Source: Magnaporthiopsis rhizophila (lineage: Eukaryota; Ascomycota; Sordariomycetes; Magnaporthales; Magnaporthaceae). From it: 64,000 nucleotides of DNA. The stretch covers positions 59,778-123,777 of the forward strand of contig PYSS01000114.1 of assembly GCA_003049465.1 (NCBI GenBank). The letters run 5' to 3'. A program made the position numbers and the translations under genes. The notes under the pieces were generated by a model, which made no database searches, was not told the origin of the DNA, and worked only from the letters and a program-made list of their open reading frames with translations. Shown here piece by piece: positions 48,101-56,393 of this stretch. Within the stretch, counting starts at the first letter, position 1; every line of letters begins with the position of its first letter.

Positions 48101-48705
48101 TCGAGCACGACAACATCATGGACGGGCCCGGAGGCAGCAAGAAGCCCCAGGCCAGCCGCGAGTTCCTCCGCAGAGAGGCGGAGCGAATCGCCGCCGACGC
48201 TGCCGCATCTCTGAGGCGCGCCGAGGAGCAGGCACGAACTGTCGAGCCGGGAAGGGTGACGTGGACTGGGGAGGTCGGAGAGGTCGGCCGACCGGGCGGC
48301 GGCTCAAACGTTAGGCGTGGAAGGGCCGGACCCGGCTCGAGCGGCATCATCTCTGGTCTCGCAGACCGACACGGCATCCGCGGCGCTGCTGGTGCGGCCA
48401 GGGGCCGCAACTCGCCGGCTGCGGCGGGCGGGTCGAGCTCATCGCGTTCTGGCACGCCAACCGCGACGTACGGCGTCAACGACTTCATACGCATGATCCC
48501 GCCCTTCATGCGCCGCCACGGCGGGCAGACGGCGTCCAAGGCGTTGGTGGACCACTTCAACCAGTGGTGCGTCACCAACCAGCAGTCCAACGACTTCAAG
48601 GAGGCCCTGCGTCGGGTCGCCGTGCTGGACAAGCAGGGGTCGACCATGCGAGGCATCTGGAAGCTGAAGCCCGAGTTCAGGAACAGCCGGCCGCGATTTG
48701 CTTGA
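45127..48705 (+). CDS. RAD26: RAD26/CSB (ERCC6) SNF2-family ATPase of transcription-coupled repair
   Basis: A DNA translocase that recognises RNA polymerase II stalled at DNA damage and starts transcription-coupled nucleotide excision repair. A single exon of 1192 aa; the start is the ATG before SAVDEAQLDEAAAL. The N-terminus is a coiled, charged segment. The bipartite SNF2 motor follows: FDYQKTGVRWLSELF, Walker A GDEMGLGKTVQ (about 383), motif II LDEGHKIRNP (about 515; DEGH is typical of this branch), SGTPIQNN, then the helicase C domain LLFSQGTQMLDIL and the arginine-finger block DVQARERAWRLGQ (about 800-815). The last 80 residues (DFIRMIPPFMRRHGGQ to GIWKLKPEF) fit the C-terminal winged-helix domain of CSB. 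Length and order match Rad26/CSB closely. Confidence 0.95.
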   Translation: MSAVDEAQLDEAAALASLTENVRDQDELARDITHRANLALIDAEDEKDQKRIVKAEADQKKLSDKLKALLRKAESSPLPAATIQRTRTEIEQTKAAIAQIDRDILDLSQRIQQRHREDGGGSTGGIKGTKKLTGETQRDYLIRTGKITPFAKIGGPRPEGVEGELADAIIEAEDEAAAVQLEKADEDRGPRSHQNLRAPGFSDGSEPPSAAESEFSLRPRKKRKIAASSAASDDDFQPSSGPASPEDAVSDAGYDSADKTATPVKSKRKRAKKSAAASEDDEVAVDLSGIDDGNEGVYRKRLSTWVERRRNARLRRQIARGEETVDDKSIDEWFKPSPDQPDHEFDNGLKLPGDIYPALFDYQKTGVRWLSELFEQNVGGIVGDEMGLGKTVQLISFVAALHYSRKLTRPVIVVAPATLLQQWVNEFHRWWPPLRVSILHSSGSGMLDIRSEGRLEDEELSSDDEEGTNKKKGAKAAKKIVDRVVKDGHVLVTTYAGLQAYGGILIPVEWDYAVLDEGHKIRNPNTALTVYCKELRTANRIILSGTPIQNNLVELWSLFDFIYPMRLGTLHEFRNNIEIPIRLGGYANATNLQIMTAQKCAETLKDAISPYLLQRVKADVAADLPKKSEQVLFCKLTQIQRSAYEQFLSSKEMDQILNGTRKSFFGIDQLRKVCNHPDLLDPTMRGDPSYRWGSASKSGKMQVVKALLHMWKRFGHKTLLFSQGTQMLDILEAFVRRQDGIRYLRMDGRTPIKERQALVDQFNNVPELDVFLLTTKVGGLGVNLTGADRVIIFDPDWNPSTDVQARERAWRLGQKKEVTIYRLMTAGTIEEKIYQRQIFKQFLTNKVLKDPSQRNGFATMQDLHNLFTLASYEEGNTETGKMFKDSQVKASENGGDQAGGTPATKTGEAGGPTSVIAPGSDAYLLPSHPFMQGGPSAKPNEQGHNKDDEAELRGIVGVAGLEAFKDTTAAAPAKEEDRIMEGIFSRSVHSALEHDNIMDGPGGSKKPQASREFLRREAERIAADAAASLRRAEEQARTVEPGRVTWTGEVGEVGRPGGGSNVRRGRAGPGSSGIISGLADRHGIRGAAGAARGRNSPAAAGGSSSSRSGTPTATYGVNDFIRMIPPFMRRHGGQTASKALVDHFNQWCVTNQQSNDFKEALRRVAVLDKQGSTMRGIWKLKPEFRNSRPRFA

Positions 48706-49234
48706 CGGTTCTGTGAACGAAATACAACTTCGAACGAGCGCATTGCGATAAATATTTTCACTTGTTTCTTAATATCAACTGCGCGTTTGCTTAGAATAGA
48801 TTCCTACTTTAAGAACGGCAAGGCGTCAGTCGTATTTGGGCATGGAATATGGATGCATCGCAGACGAGCCGATAGGGGCATAGGACGAACCAGGAAAGGC
48901 TAAAATATCAAAAGCCGTATCCGACCAATGCTCTCAGGTCTCGTCTAAATCTCGGCTCACATATACACCGTACTCGACAAGGAGAAGCTCGATCAGGAAG
49001 GTTCGGTCGTCAGATTCATCTGGTGAAATTTTCTATCTAGAATTTTTTTTCATGCCCCCTCGCAGCTGTGCCAAAAGCATCATGCGACCATATCCGTGAA
49101 ATGGAGACCAGGCAAATAGCAAGCCGTTCCCCTCGTAATAGTCAACGCCGCAAAAGAAGCCCAGATCCGCGAAACCAGAACCAACCCAAAGATAAAACCA
49201 CCACCAGTAAGGTAGTCGGCGGCAGCGCACGCGC
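48706..49234. other. Convergent 3' intergenic region (RAD26 / uS11)
   Basis: About 530 bp of AT-richer 3' flanks between converging genes. No gene seen. Confidence 0.5.
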
Positions 49235-50041
49235 TCAGAGACGACGACCACGGCGACCGCCCTTGCGGCGGGTCGAGTCGGAGGGGGTCGGGGTCACGTC
49301 CTCAATACGGCCGATCTTCATGCCCGAACGGGCCAGGGCGCGGAGAGCCGACTGGGCGCCGGGGCCGGGGGTCTTGGTGCCGTTACCTGTTGGTGGCCGG
49401 CTTGTCAGCACATGCATGCATGCAATGCAATAAATGGATGCCGCGGGGCTGCGGGCAGAGCAGAGCAACTAACCTCCAGTGGCACGGATCTTGATGTGCA
49501 GGGCCGTGATGCCCAGCTCCTTGCAGCGGGCGGCGACGTCCTGGGCGGCCAACATGGCGGCGTAGGGCGACGACTCGTCACGGTCGGCCTTGACCTTCAT
49601 GCCACCCGTGACACGGCAGATGGTTTCGCGACCGCTGGGGTCACCCATTGCGGTTAGCTCACGAACCCAAAGACCAGCAGCCAGCCAGCAAGACCGAGAG
49701 GGAGGGCCGTAAAACGACAAGATAGCCAGCCAACCAGCCCCTCTCTTCTCCCGTTTGCGCAATTCCTGGCTTCTTCTTTCTCGTTCTTCGCTCGGGTTGC
49801 GTGCGTATTTACCTCAGATCGGTGACGTGGACAAAGGTGTCGTTGAAGGAAGCGAAGATACGGGCAACGCCAAAGACGAGCTCGCCTAAGTTTATCGCGG
49901 AGGGTGATTTTGTTAGCAGACCGCAGTGCACCCAAGTGAGGGGATCGCTGCCGGGGGTTTCGCCGCCAACTTACCCTCACGGACCTGGGGGCCCAAGGAG
50001 ATGTTCTCCTGGGCGGGACGCTGAGTCTTCTTCGGAGCCAT
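49235..50041 (-). CDS. rps14: 40S ribosomal protein uS11 (RPS14)
   Basis: A small-subunit protein on the platform near the mRNA exit. Four exons on the minus strand: 50041-49975, 49885-49813, 49634-49474 and 49386-49235. The introns of 89, 178 and 87 nt all have good GT-AG signals, and every junction preserves frame. The product has 150 aa, the exact family length. It starts MAPKKTQRPAQENISLGPQV, continues with ELVFGVARIFASFNDTFVHVTDL, GRETICRVTGGMKVKADR and AAQDVAARCKELGITALHIK, and ends DVTPTPSDSTRRKGGRRGRRL. This is near-universal uS11. It shares its promoter with RPL7, transcribed in the opposite direction. Confidence 0.97.
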
Positions 50042-50467
50042 TTTGGGATTGGGATTTTGGGGAACGGACGGCGAGTATGGTTTGCTGTCGTCGTTTGGGT
50101 GGTGTCTCTCCGGCTTTTTTTGTCTGCGGGCAAGGACGAGCGAGAATAGCTTGCGCTTGTGCGGGACGTTCTCTCGGCCCCAGGGGCGGTCAAAGGCGGC
50201 AGTAAGAAATGCAAAAAAAGAAAAAGTAAAAAGCCCTAGAAAATTCCAAATGCCTGCAAAACCCTAACAGCGGTCGCAGCCAATGAAAGAGCGAAGCGGG
50301 CCCCGCGAATTCGCACCCCACCGCCTTTTGCGAAGTATTTTCTCCCAGTCCTCCACTGAAATTTGAACATCTCGGTCTTTTTTTTTTTTCTCTATTTTCT
50401 CGCCCAAGTCAACACCCGAAGTCCAAAAGACCATTTCGGAGGTCCATTCTCGAATCTCGACGCCAAA
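50042..50467. promoter_or_regulatory. Bidirectional promoter of rps14 (-) and rpl7 (+), with telo-box-like motifs
   Basis: Only 426 bp separate the two start codons of a head-to-head ribosomal protein gene pair. The interval contains AAACCCTAA (50259-50267), a telo-box-like element found upstream of many ribosomal protein genes, and a related AAGCCCTAG (50231-50239). A single control region could keep the two proteins in balance. Confidence 0.6.
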
Positions 50468-52058
50468 ATGTCGGCCGCTACGTATGGCAACCTTCCCTTC
50501 CCTTGATCTGCCAGGTCTTGCTATCGTCAGCAAAGAGACGCCGAGAATAGTTGCAGATTGTCGTGGTCCTCTCGCTGGAGGTCGACTGCGCAGACATGTG
50601 TCCTGCCCTCCCGGGCCGGCGTGTGCCTGTGCACCGACGCCAGCTCGAACTTTCTTTCGCCTCTCCCTCTTTCCCCCAGGCCTGAAATAGCGGCTTGCGG
50701 ACTGAGAGATGTTGCGAAGGGTGTTGGGGAAAAAGAAGCTCTGCTCTCTTCTCCCTTGAATCCATTGCCGCTTGCCAACCAAAGACCAACTTCGCCTGGA
50801 ACATGGCCGGCTAGTCCTGGGAGCGCGGGCGTGCACTTTTTCCCAAAGCATGCCTGCTTTTGCTCGCTGCAGAGGGGTGTTGTCGGATGAGTGTCAGCGG
50901 TCGACAAAGAAGCAATGGCCTTTGGACATCAAAAGCTTTGCATCTTGGGACCCGTCTCACCGATCAAGTCCATCTTTCGAGTTAGCCACCCGAGAATGTC
51001 GCATCTTGGCAGCAGTTCTCAACCGGCGCTCTTGATCCATACCATTCGTGGTATGCCGGACCGCGTACTAATCTAACTATGTTTGGAACAGTGTCCCCAC
51101 CAAAGACCAGATCCTGGTCCCAGAGACCCTTCTCAAGAAGCGCAAGAGCCAGGAAAAGGCTCGCGCCGAGAAGCTCGCTGAGATCGAAAACAAGAAGAAA
51201 GTCAGTCAAGATCAGATTTTGCTTGTGTGGGATTCTTTTTTTTTTTTTTTTTTTCGGAGTGGAAGGAATGATGGAAAACATACACCTGCCGACTAGACTT
51301 CGTTCGATGCTGTCGCAACATACCATCTTTCGGGTCTGACCTTATCACGAGGAAACCCGTGTTTGACCACACAAGCCTGCTGCTGTCTTGCGTCACGGTC
51401 TATGCTAACACGATCCCTTCAACCCCTCCAGGCCAACAAGGAGAAGCGCCAGGTCATCTTCAAGCGTGCTGAGAAGTACGTGAAGGAGTACCGCGATGCC
51501 GAGCGCGAGAAGATCCGTCTTCACCGCGTCGCCAAGCAGAGCGGCGACTTCTACGTCCCCGCCGAGCAGAAGTTGATCTTCGTCGTGCGCATCAAGGGTA
51601 TCAACAAGATTGCCCCCAAGCCCCGCAAGATCCTCCAGCTCCTGCGTCTGCTCCAGATCAACAACGGTGTCTTCGTCCGTGTCACCAAGGCCACCATGGA
51701 GATGATCAAGGTCGTCGAGCCCTGGGTCGCCTACGGCTACCCCAACTTGAAGAGCATCAAGGAGCTCGTCTACAAGCGCGGATACGGCAAGGTCGACAAG
51801 CAGCGCATTGCCCTGACCGACAACTCCATCATCGAGGCGAACCTGGGCCAGTACGGCATCATCTGCGTCGAGGACCTGATCCACGAGATCTTCACCGTCG
51901 GCCCCAACTTCAAGCAGGCCTCCAACTTCCTGTGGCCCTTCAAGCTCAGCAACCCCAACGGCGGCTTCCGCGCCCGCAAGTTCAAGCACTTCATTGAGGG
52001 TGGAGACCTTGGCAACCGCGAGGAGAACATCAACGCCCTGATTAGGCAGATGAACTAG
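50468..52058 (+). CDS. rpl7: 60S ribosomal protein uL30 (RPL7)
   Basis: A large-subunit protein. Three exons: 50468-50481 (14 nt), 51092-51200 and 51432-52058. The first intron is unusually long (610 nt), with a CTAAC branch point shortly before its acceptor; the second is 231 nt and carries a C/D snoRNA. The joined product has 249 aa: MSAATVPTKDQILVPETLLK, a basic N-terminal helix (RKSQEKARAEKLAEIENKKK), VVRIKGINKIAPKPRKILQL, PWVAYGYPNLKSIKELVYK, LTDNSIIEANLGQYGI and the C-terminal block ending in INALIRQMN. All are hallmarks of eukaryotic uL30. It is transcribed away from rps14 and converges on ISA2 with 203 bp between stops. Confidence 0.97.
51263..51343 (+). ncRNA. Intronic C/D box snoRNA in RPL7 intron 2 (snR39/snR59/snR39b-like)
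   Basis: Box C ATGATGG (51268-51274; consensus RTGATGA, last base differs) and box D CTGA (51336-51339) are closed by a terminal stem AAGG (51263-51266) with CCTT (51340-51343). Directly before box D, ACCATCTTTCGGGTC (51322-51336) is perfectly complementary to the conserved 25S rRNA segment GACCCGAAAGAUGGU. By the box D plus 5 rule the methylated base is the G of CCCGAAAG, equivalent to yeast G805 (snR39b target) and two bases from A807 (snR39 and snR59 targets). In yeast snR39 and snR59 are also hosted by RPL7 introns, so host gene and target region agree. The site numbering is from memory of yeast maps; the complementarity is directly visible. Confidence 0.85.
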
Positions 52059-52261
52059 GTTTCTTGTTTGTCTGTTCCTGGTGTCCGGGTGGCAGGGGAT
52101 TGGGATTTGGCTTTTTCTCGGTCTTGACACTACAAAAATGGCATGGATGCACGGCGTTTTGAGCAAAAGCACAGGGGCTTTTGGTGGGAATTGATGATCT
52201 CTAAGACAACTGCATACGTGTCCGCGGCCAATGTGATCAAGCCTCCAGCACATTCCATATT

Positions 52262-53014
52262 TCATATCTTGATGTCGAAGCTAGTGCCGCAGCCGCAACT
52301 ACTCGTGGCCAGAGGGTTGTCTACAATCTTGAACTGCGAGCCTATCAGCTCCATTGTAAAATCGACCTTGCTGCCCTTCAGCAGCTCCAGCGACGGCGTG
52401 TCTAGAACTATCTTTGGGGATGTGATACTGTCGGACCCTTCGCCGTTGGAAAACACGAAAACCGTATCGTCCTCGCCGATGGTTTGCTGAGATGGTGATG
52501 ATGCCTCTACCTCTGCTTCGGAGGAATCCGAGGTCGATGTCGAGGACGACGATATGGGAGTCGGAAGGGATGAAGGGAGGGTGACGAGGCGCATCAGGTA
52601 CTGGAAGCCGTGGCAGCCGCCGCTCTCGACTTGAATTCGTAGGGCAAGGTATGGATTGCCGTCCTTGACCATGATCTCCGATAGTCGCTTGAAGGAGGAG
52701 GGGTTTTTTTTTTTTTTTTTTTTTTTGCAGCGTCAGCGCTAGGTACCTAGTTCAAGAGGGAGAGGTCAGGGCCCGGTGTCTGGTGGTACCTTGGCCGCCC
52801 TGGGGGTGATCTCTAGGCTCATCTCGTTGCCGTCCTCGTCCTTTTGCGGGTTGTACAGGGTTTTGGTCTCCCGTCGGGCCGGGGTCACGGAGAAAGGGGC
52901 AGTGTTTGCGGGGCCGCCGCTGCCGCTCCGGGCTGCTGCATAATGGCGGCGCGGACGGTGATGGGCGCGCGGCGACGCCAGCAGCGGCCTCGTCGTGTAG
53001 GTCGGGATGGCTCG

Positions 53015-53045
<31 letters not shown>

Positions 53046-53194
53046 AACAGGAAACGGGAGGCGGCCGCGGCAGGTGGAGGGAGCAGGACGTCGAGGAGGG
53101 GCCACGCAGCCGCGGCTGGCGATGATGACAGGGTCCTCCGGGGTGTGATTTGCAGAAACAGCCTGGCGGCGGATACCGAGTTGGCGCACGCCAT
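52262..53194 (-). CDS. ISA2: Mitochondrial iron-sulfur assembly protein ISA2 (A-type/HesB family)
   Basis: Acts in the mitochondrial matrix with Isa1 and Iba57 to build 4Fe-4S clusters. Two exons, 53194-52790 and 52687-52262, with a 102-nt intron in phase 0; the product has 276 aa. Residues 1 to about 85 form a long presequence with ten consecutive serines from a CAG-type repeat. The HesB domain begins at MSLEITPRAAK/RLSEIM across the splice site. The three conserved cysteines are present: GGCHGFQY (Cys about 160) and CGCG near the C-terminus (Cys about 266 and 268). A Ser/Glu/Thr-rich insert of about 45 aa (SSSSTSTSDSSEAEVEASS region) interrupts the domain after the first cysteine, a feature that makes this protein longer than bacterial members. 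Confidence 0.92.
52704..52726. repeat. T23 homopolymer inside the ISA2 intron
   Basis: On the coding strand this is A23, placed between a CTGAC branch point and a short pyrimidine stretch before the acceptor. It is an unusual base content for that part of an intron. The same intron contains the palindrome CTAGGTACCTAG (52739-52750). Confidence 0.9.
53016..53045. repeat. (CTG)10 trinucleotide repeat coding poly-serine in ISA2
   Basis: Ten uninterrupted CTG units on the plus strand; on the ISA2 strand they are read in frame as AGC serine codons within the targeting presequence. A candidate polymorphic microsatellite. Confidence 0.85.
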
Positions 53195-54358
53195 GGCGGC
53201 AGCGGTAAGGCTGCGGGGAGGAAATCGAAATTTCGCCGAAGGGGGGCCAATGTCGTATGATGCTATCGCGGATGCATTTCAAAGCAGAAAAAAATAAAAT
53301 AGCCTCCGGCTATCGGCTACAAGTGATGTCACCCAATTGCCTTTCCGGCAGATGGGCGGCTTATGTCAGCGAGCATGTTCGGGAAGATCTTGACGACTTG
53401 GGCTGAAAGTCTCCACCACATGTGGAACAAGGAATTCCCACACGGTCACGTGACGGTATATCCGCGTGGCGCGTATGCCCCAGAGAACATGGTTCTCTCA
53501 AAGCACCTCACCCGTGCAGAGAAGCATACCTATATGGTTGCTGAGTCTGTGGGGTTACTGCTAGATCGACTGGCGATGGACAATTAAATCTCGGACGAAC
53601 CGAACAGCTAGCATTACCATTACCGCCGCCATTATGGTTTGCGAGAAGTTTGCACAGGGCAGGCAACATGACACCGCACACTGCAACCTGGGCCCACTCC
53701 CATTGAGCTAAGACGCAGGCGGAACAAGGACAAAGCCCCTGCAAATGCTGCTTTATTTTATTTAGGAAGCTTTCCAACATTCTCAACCGCCTCAAGTGGA
53801 ACCGATAACGGCACAGCTTGTGGGACAATGGTGCTTTTATGTTGTAGCTTGTCTTTCCCCTTGGCCGAACTCCCTTCTCTTCGTCGGCACATTATCCCGG
53901 CACGGGCGCAATGGTTCGCCGGGCTGACCTGGTCCCCCGCCCGAGCTGGCTATTTTGAGGGGGTCGGCAGTTCTCTGGTTGGTCAAGCTACAGACAAGAA
54001 ACAGCAGAAATGGTAGAGTCCCAGCCTTGCTGAACCGAGACCTCGGGTCCTTGAAGGAAGCTCGGCGGTCTAGGAGTGAACAATCTCGGCAATGAAGCCA
54101 AAATACATAACATGACTAGGTGTCTAGGTGGCCGTCCACGCTCCTCCTCTTGAGGCGGCCGAGGAGAACACATAACTACCTACTGGCAGGCGGGCTTCCG
54201 CCGGAACAAGACAGGCTGCTGTTTGCTCCGATCTTCCTATCTTTCCTCGGTTGTATGTTTTAATTTCTTGTATTCATCCGTATAGGCGACCATTGCTCAA
54301 ACGACAGAGGAAGCCTCCGCGTAACCTTGTCAACGCCGCCCTGGCTATCCCGGCCATC
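53195..54358. other. Divergent intergenic region (ISA2 - / P450 +)
   Basis: About 1.16 kb holding two promoters. One ATG-started frame of 74 codons (53363-53587) has no family match and is not called. A TACCTA-like motif and short A/T runs are present. Confidence 0.5.
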
Positions 54359-56129
54359 ATGACAGCCAGGACAGATCATGACACGGCCAACATCGGTGTC
54401 ACAGCCCTAGCGGTGGGGTTTGTGATGAACCACTGGCTAGTGCTAGCCGTGGCCGTGGTGATCTTGCGCGCCGCCTACCGTCGCTATGCAACCCCGCTGC
54501 GTCGCCTGCCCGGTCCTTTCTTGGCCTCCTTCTCGCGTCTCTGGAAATTCCGGTCGACCTACTCGATGCGCACTCACCTCGACCACATCGAACTCCATCG
54601 GAAATACGGCCCCTTTGTGCGAGTCGCCCCCGATGAGGTTTCTGTCGCCTCTCCAGAGGCGGCCCGCCTGGTGCTGAGCGCCGGCAAGCGCTTCTACAAG
54701 ACCGACTTCTACTCCGTCTTCCCGCCGGCCGAGAACCCGGACATCTTCACCGAGGTCCGCGAGCACGTGCACGCGCAGAAGAAGAAGGTCGCCAACGTGC
54801 CTTACAGCATGGCCGCCATGCAGCAGCTCGGCCCTTTCATCGACGACACCATCGAGCTGCTGTCCCAGAAGCTCGACGTCATAGCCAACGCGCAAGCCAG
54901 CGACGCCCACGGCCCGAGCTTCGATCTCGGAGCCTGGCTGCACTACTTCGCCTTCGACGTCCTGGGAGAGGTCGCCTTCAGCAGGAGCTTCGGCTTCCTC
55001 GCTGAGGGCAGGGATGTCGACAACGCCATCGCCACCATCGACAACTCGCAGCGCTACAACGGCGTCGTCGGCCAGGTGCCCTTCCTTGACAAGTTCCTGC
55101 GCCGGAACCCGCTCTGGGCCCTGGTCCCCAGCCTCAACACGGCCAACGCCCCCATAACCCGCCTGGCCCTCGAGGAGCTTGCTCGCCGTCAGCCCTTTGA
55201 CAAGGAGAGCGAAGGAAAACCCCGCGGCGGCGATGGGAGGCAGGACCTCCTGGCCAGCTTGATCAAGGGCCACCTGAAAGATCCGGAAAGATTCTCCCAA
55301 GCCGACGTTTTTTCGGTTGCACACGGCGCCATGTAAGTGACTTTCGCTCCAAGGAGAATATTATTTTGTTTCTATCCTCACAGGGAGGGAACTCTCATGG
55401 CTCACAAGTACCTACCTACCTACAGTTTCGCCGGATCCGACTCCACCGCCTCGACCATGCAATCTTTCTTCTGGCACGTCATGTCCGACGAGCGCGTCCA
55501 CAAGATCCTGACGGACGAGATCCTCACGGCGGCCGAGAACGACGTGATGCCGGCCTCGGGAAACATCTCGTGGAACGAGGCACAGGCGCTGCCCTACTTC
55601 CAGGCCTGTCTCAAGGAGGCGATGCGCGTGCGCCCGGCCGTCGGGCTCAACATCACCAGGCTCGTCCCTCCCGAGGGCGCCGAGCTCGATGGCAGCTTCT
55701 TCCCGGGCGGGACGCGCGTCGCCATCAACGGCTGGGTGCTGCATCGGGACCGCAAGATCTTTGGCGACGACCCCGACGTCTACCGGCCCGAGCGCTGGCT
55801 CGAGGACGCCGAAGAGGCGAAGAGAATGGAGCGGTACATGTTCCAGGTATGTCTGACATCATCCTTCGAGCTCTAATCTACGTGACATTTGATTATCTGT
55901 TCTTGTGTCTAACACAAACAATTCGGCCGTGCAGTTTGGAGGCGGCGCTCATGTCTGCATCGGCAGGAACCTGGCGTTGCTGGAGATCAACAAGGTCGTC
56001 CCCAGGCTTCTTCGAGACTATCGGTTCCGGCTCGTGCACCCCGGACGGCCCCTCAAGGCTCACGCTACGTTTTTCGTCGTGCAGGAGGGACTGGACGTGT
56101 ACATCTCCAAAAGATCGAGGACGTTTTAG
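54359..56129 (+). CDS. Cytochrome P450 monooxygenase (pisatin demethylase-like group)
   Basis: An ER membrane-bound haem monooxygenase. Three exons, 54359-55332, 55426-55846 and 55935-56129, with introns of 93 and 88 nt, encode 529 aa. The start is the first in-frame ATG (MTARTDHDTANIG); upstream only a TTG is open. A membrane anchor (about residues 13-42) is followed by the proline hinge LRRLPGPF. Family landmarks follow: I-helix AGSDSTA, formed across the first splice junction; the K-helix ExxR as KEAMRVRP; PERW; and the haem loop FGGGAHVCIGR with Cys 473. The general pattern (YGPFVRVAPDEVSVAS) resembles the fungal pisatin demethylase/benzoate hydroxylase-like group, but substrate cannot be predicted. 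The neighbours are a secreted lectin and a TENA protein; no synthase typical of a secondary-metabolite cluster is seen. Confidence 0.92.
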
Positions 56130-56393
56130 GGCCTGGGATTTGCCGAGCTTGGCGAGTTTGATAGCACACTCGGGTGGATTTTCTTTGTTTCAAACAAGTT
56201 TGAATTTCTATTGCTCATCTGAGATTGGTATCATGGTAAAACTGCTGGGACAGAATACACAAAAGGAAAAAAAAAAAAAGAAGATAAAAGCTGTATCAAG
56301 ATACAGTATGGCTTTCGCAAAACTTGGAAAGCCACAAGAAGTGAAGTAAAGCCGGCTAGACACAGCAGTTTTCCCGGTTTCCCAAGAGCCCGT

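Noticed and set aside
50482..51091. A second C/D snoRNA in RPL7 intron 1
   Set aside because: No box C followed by box D with a closing stem, and no visible rRNA antisense stretch.
53363..53587. 74-codon ATG-started ORF in the ISA2-P450 interval
   Set aside because: Short, no motif, and within a divergent promoter region.
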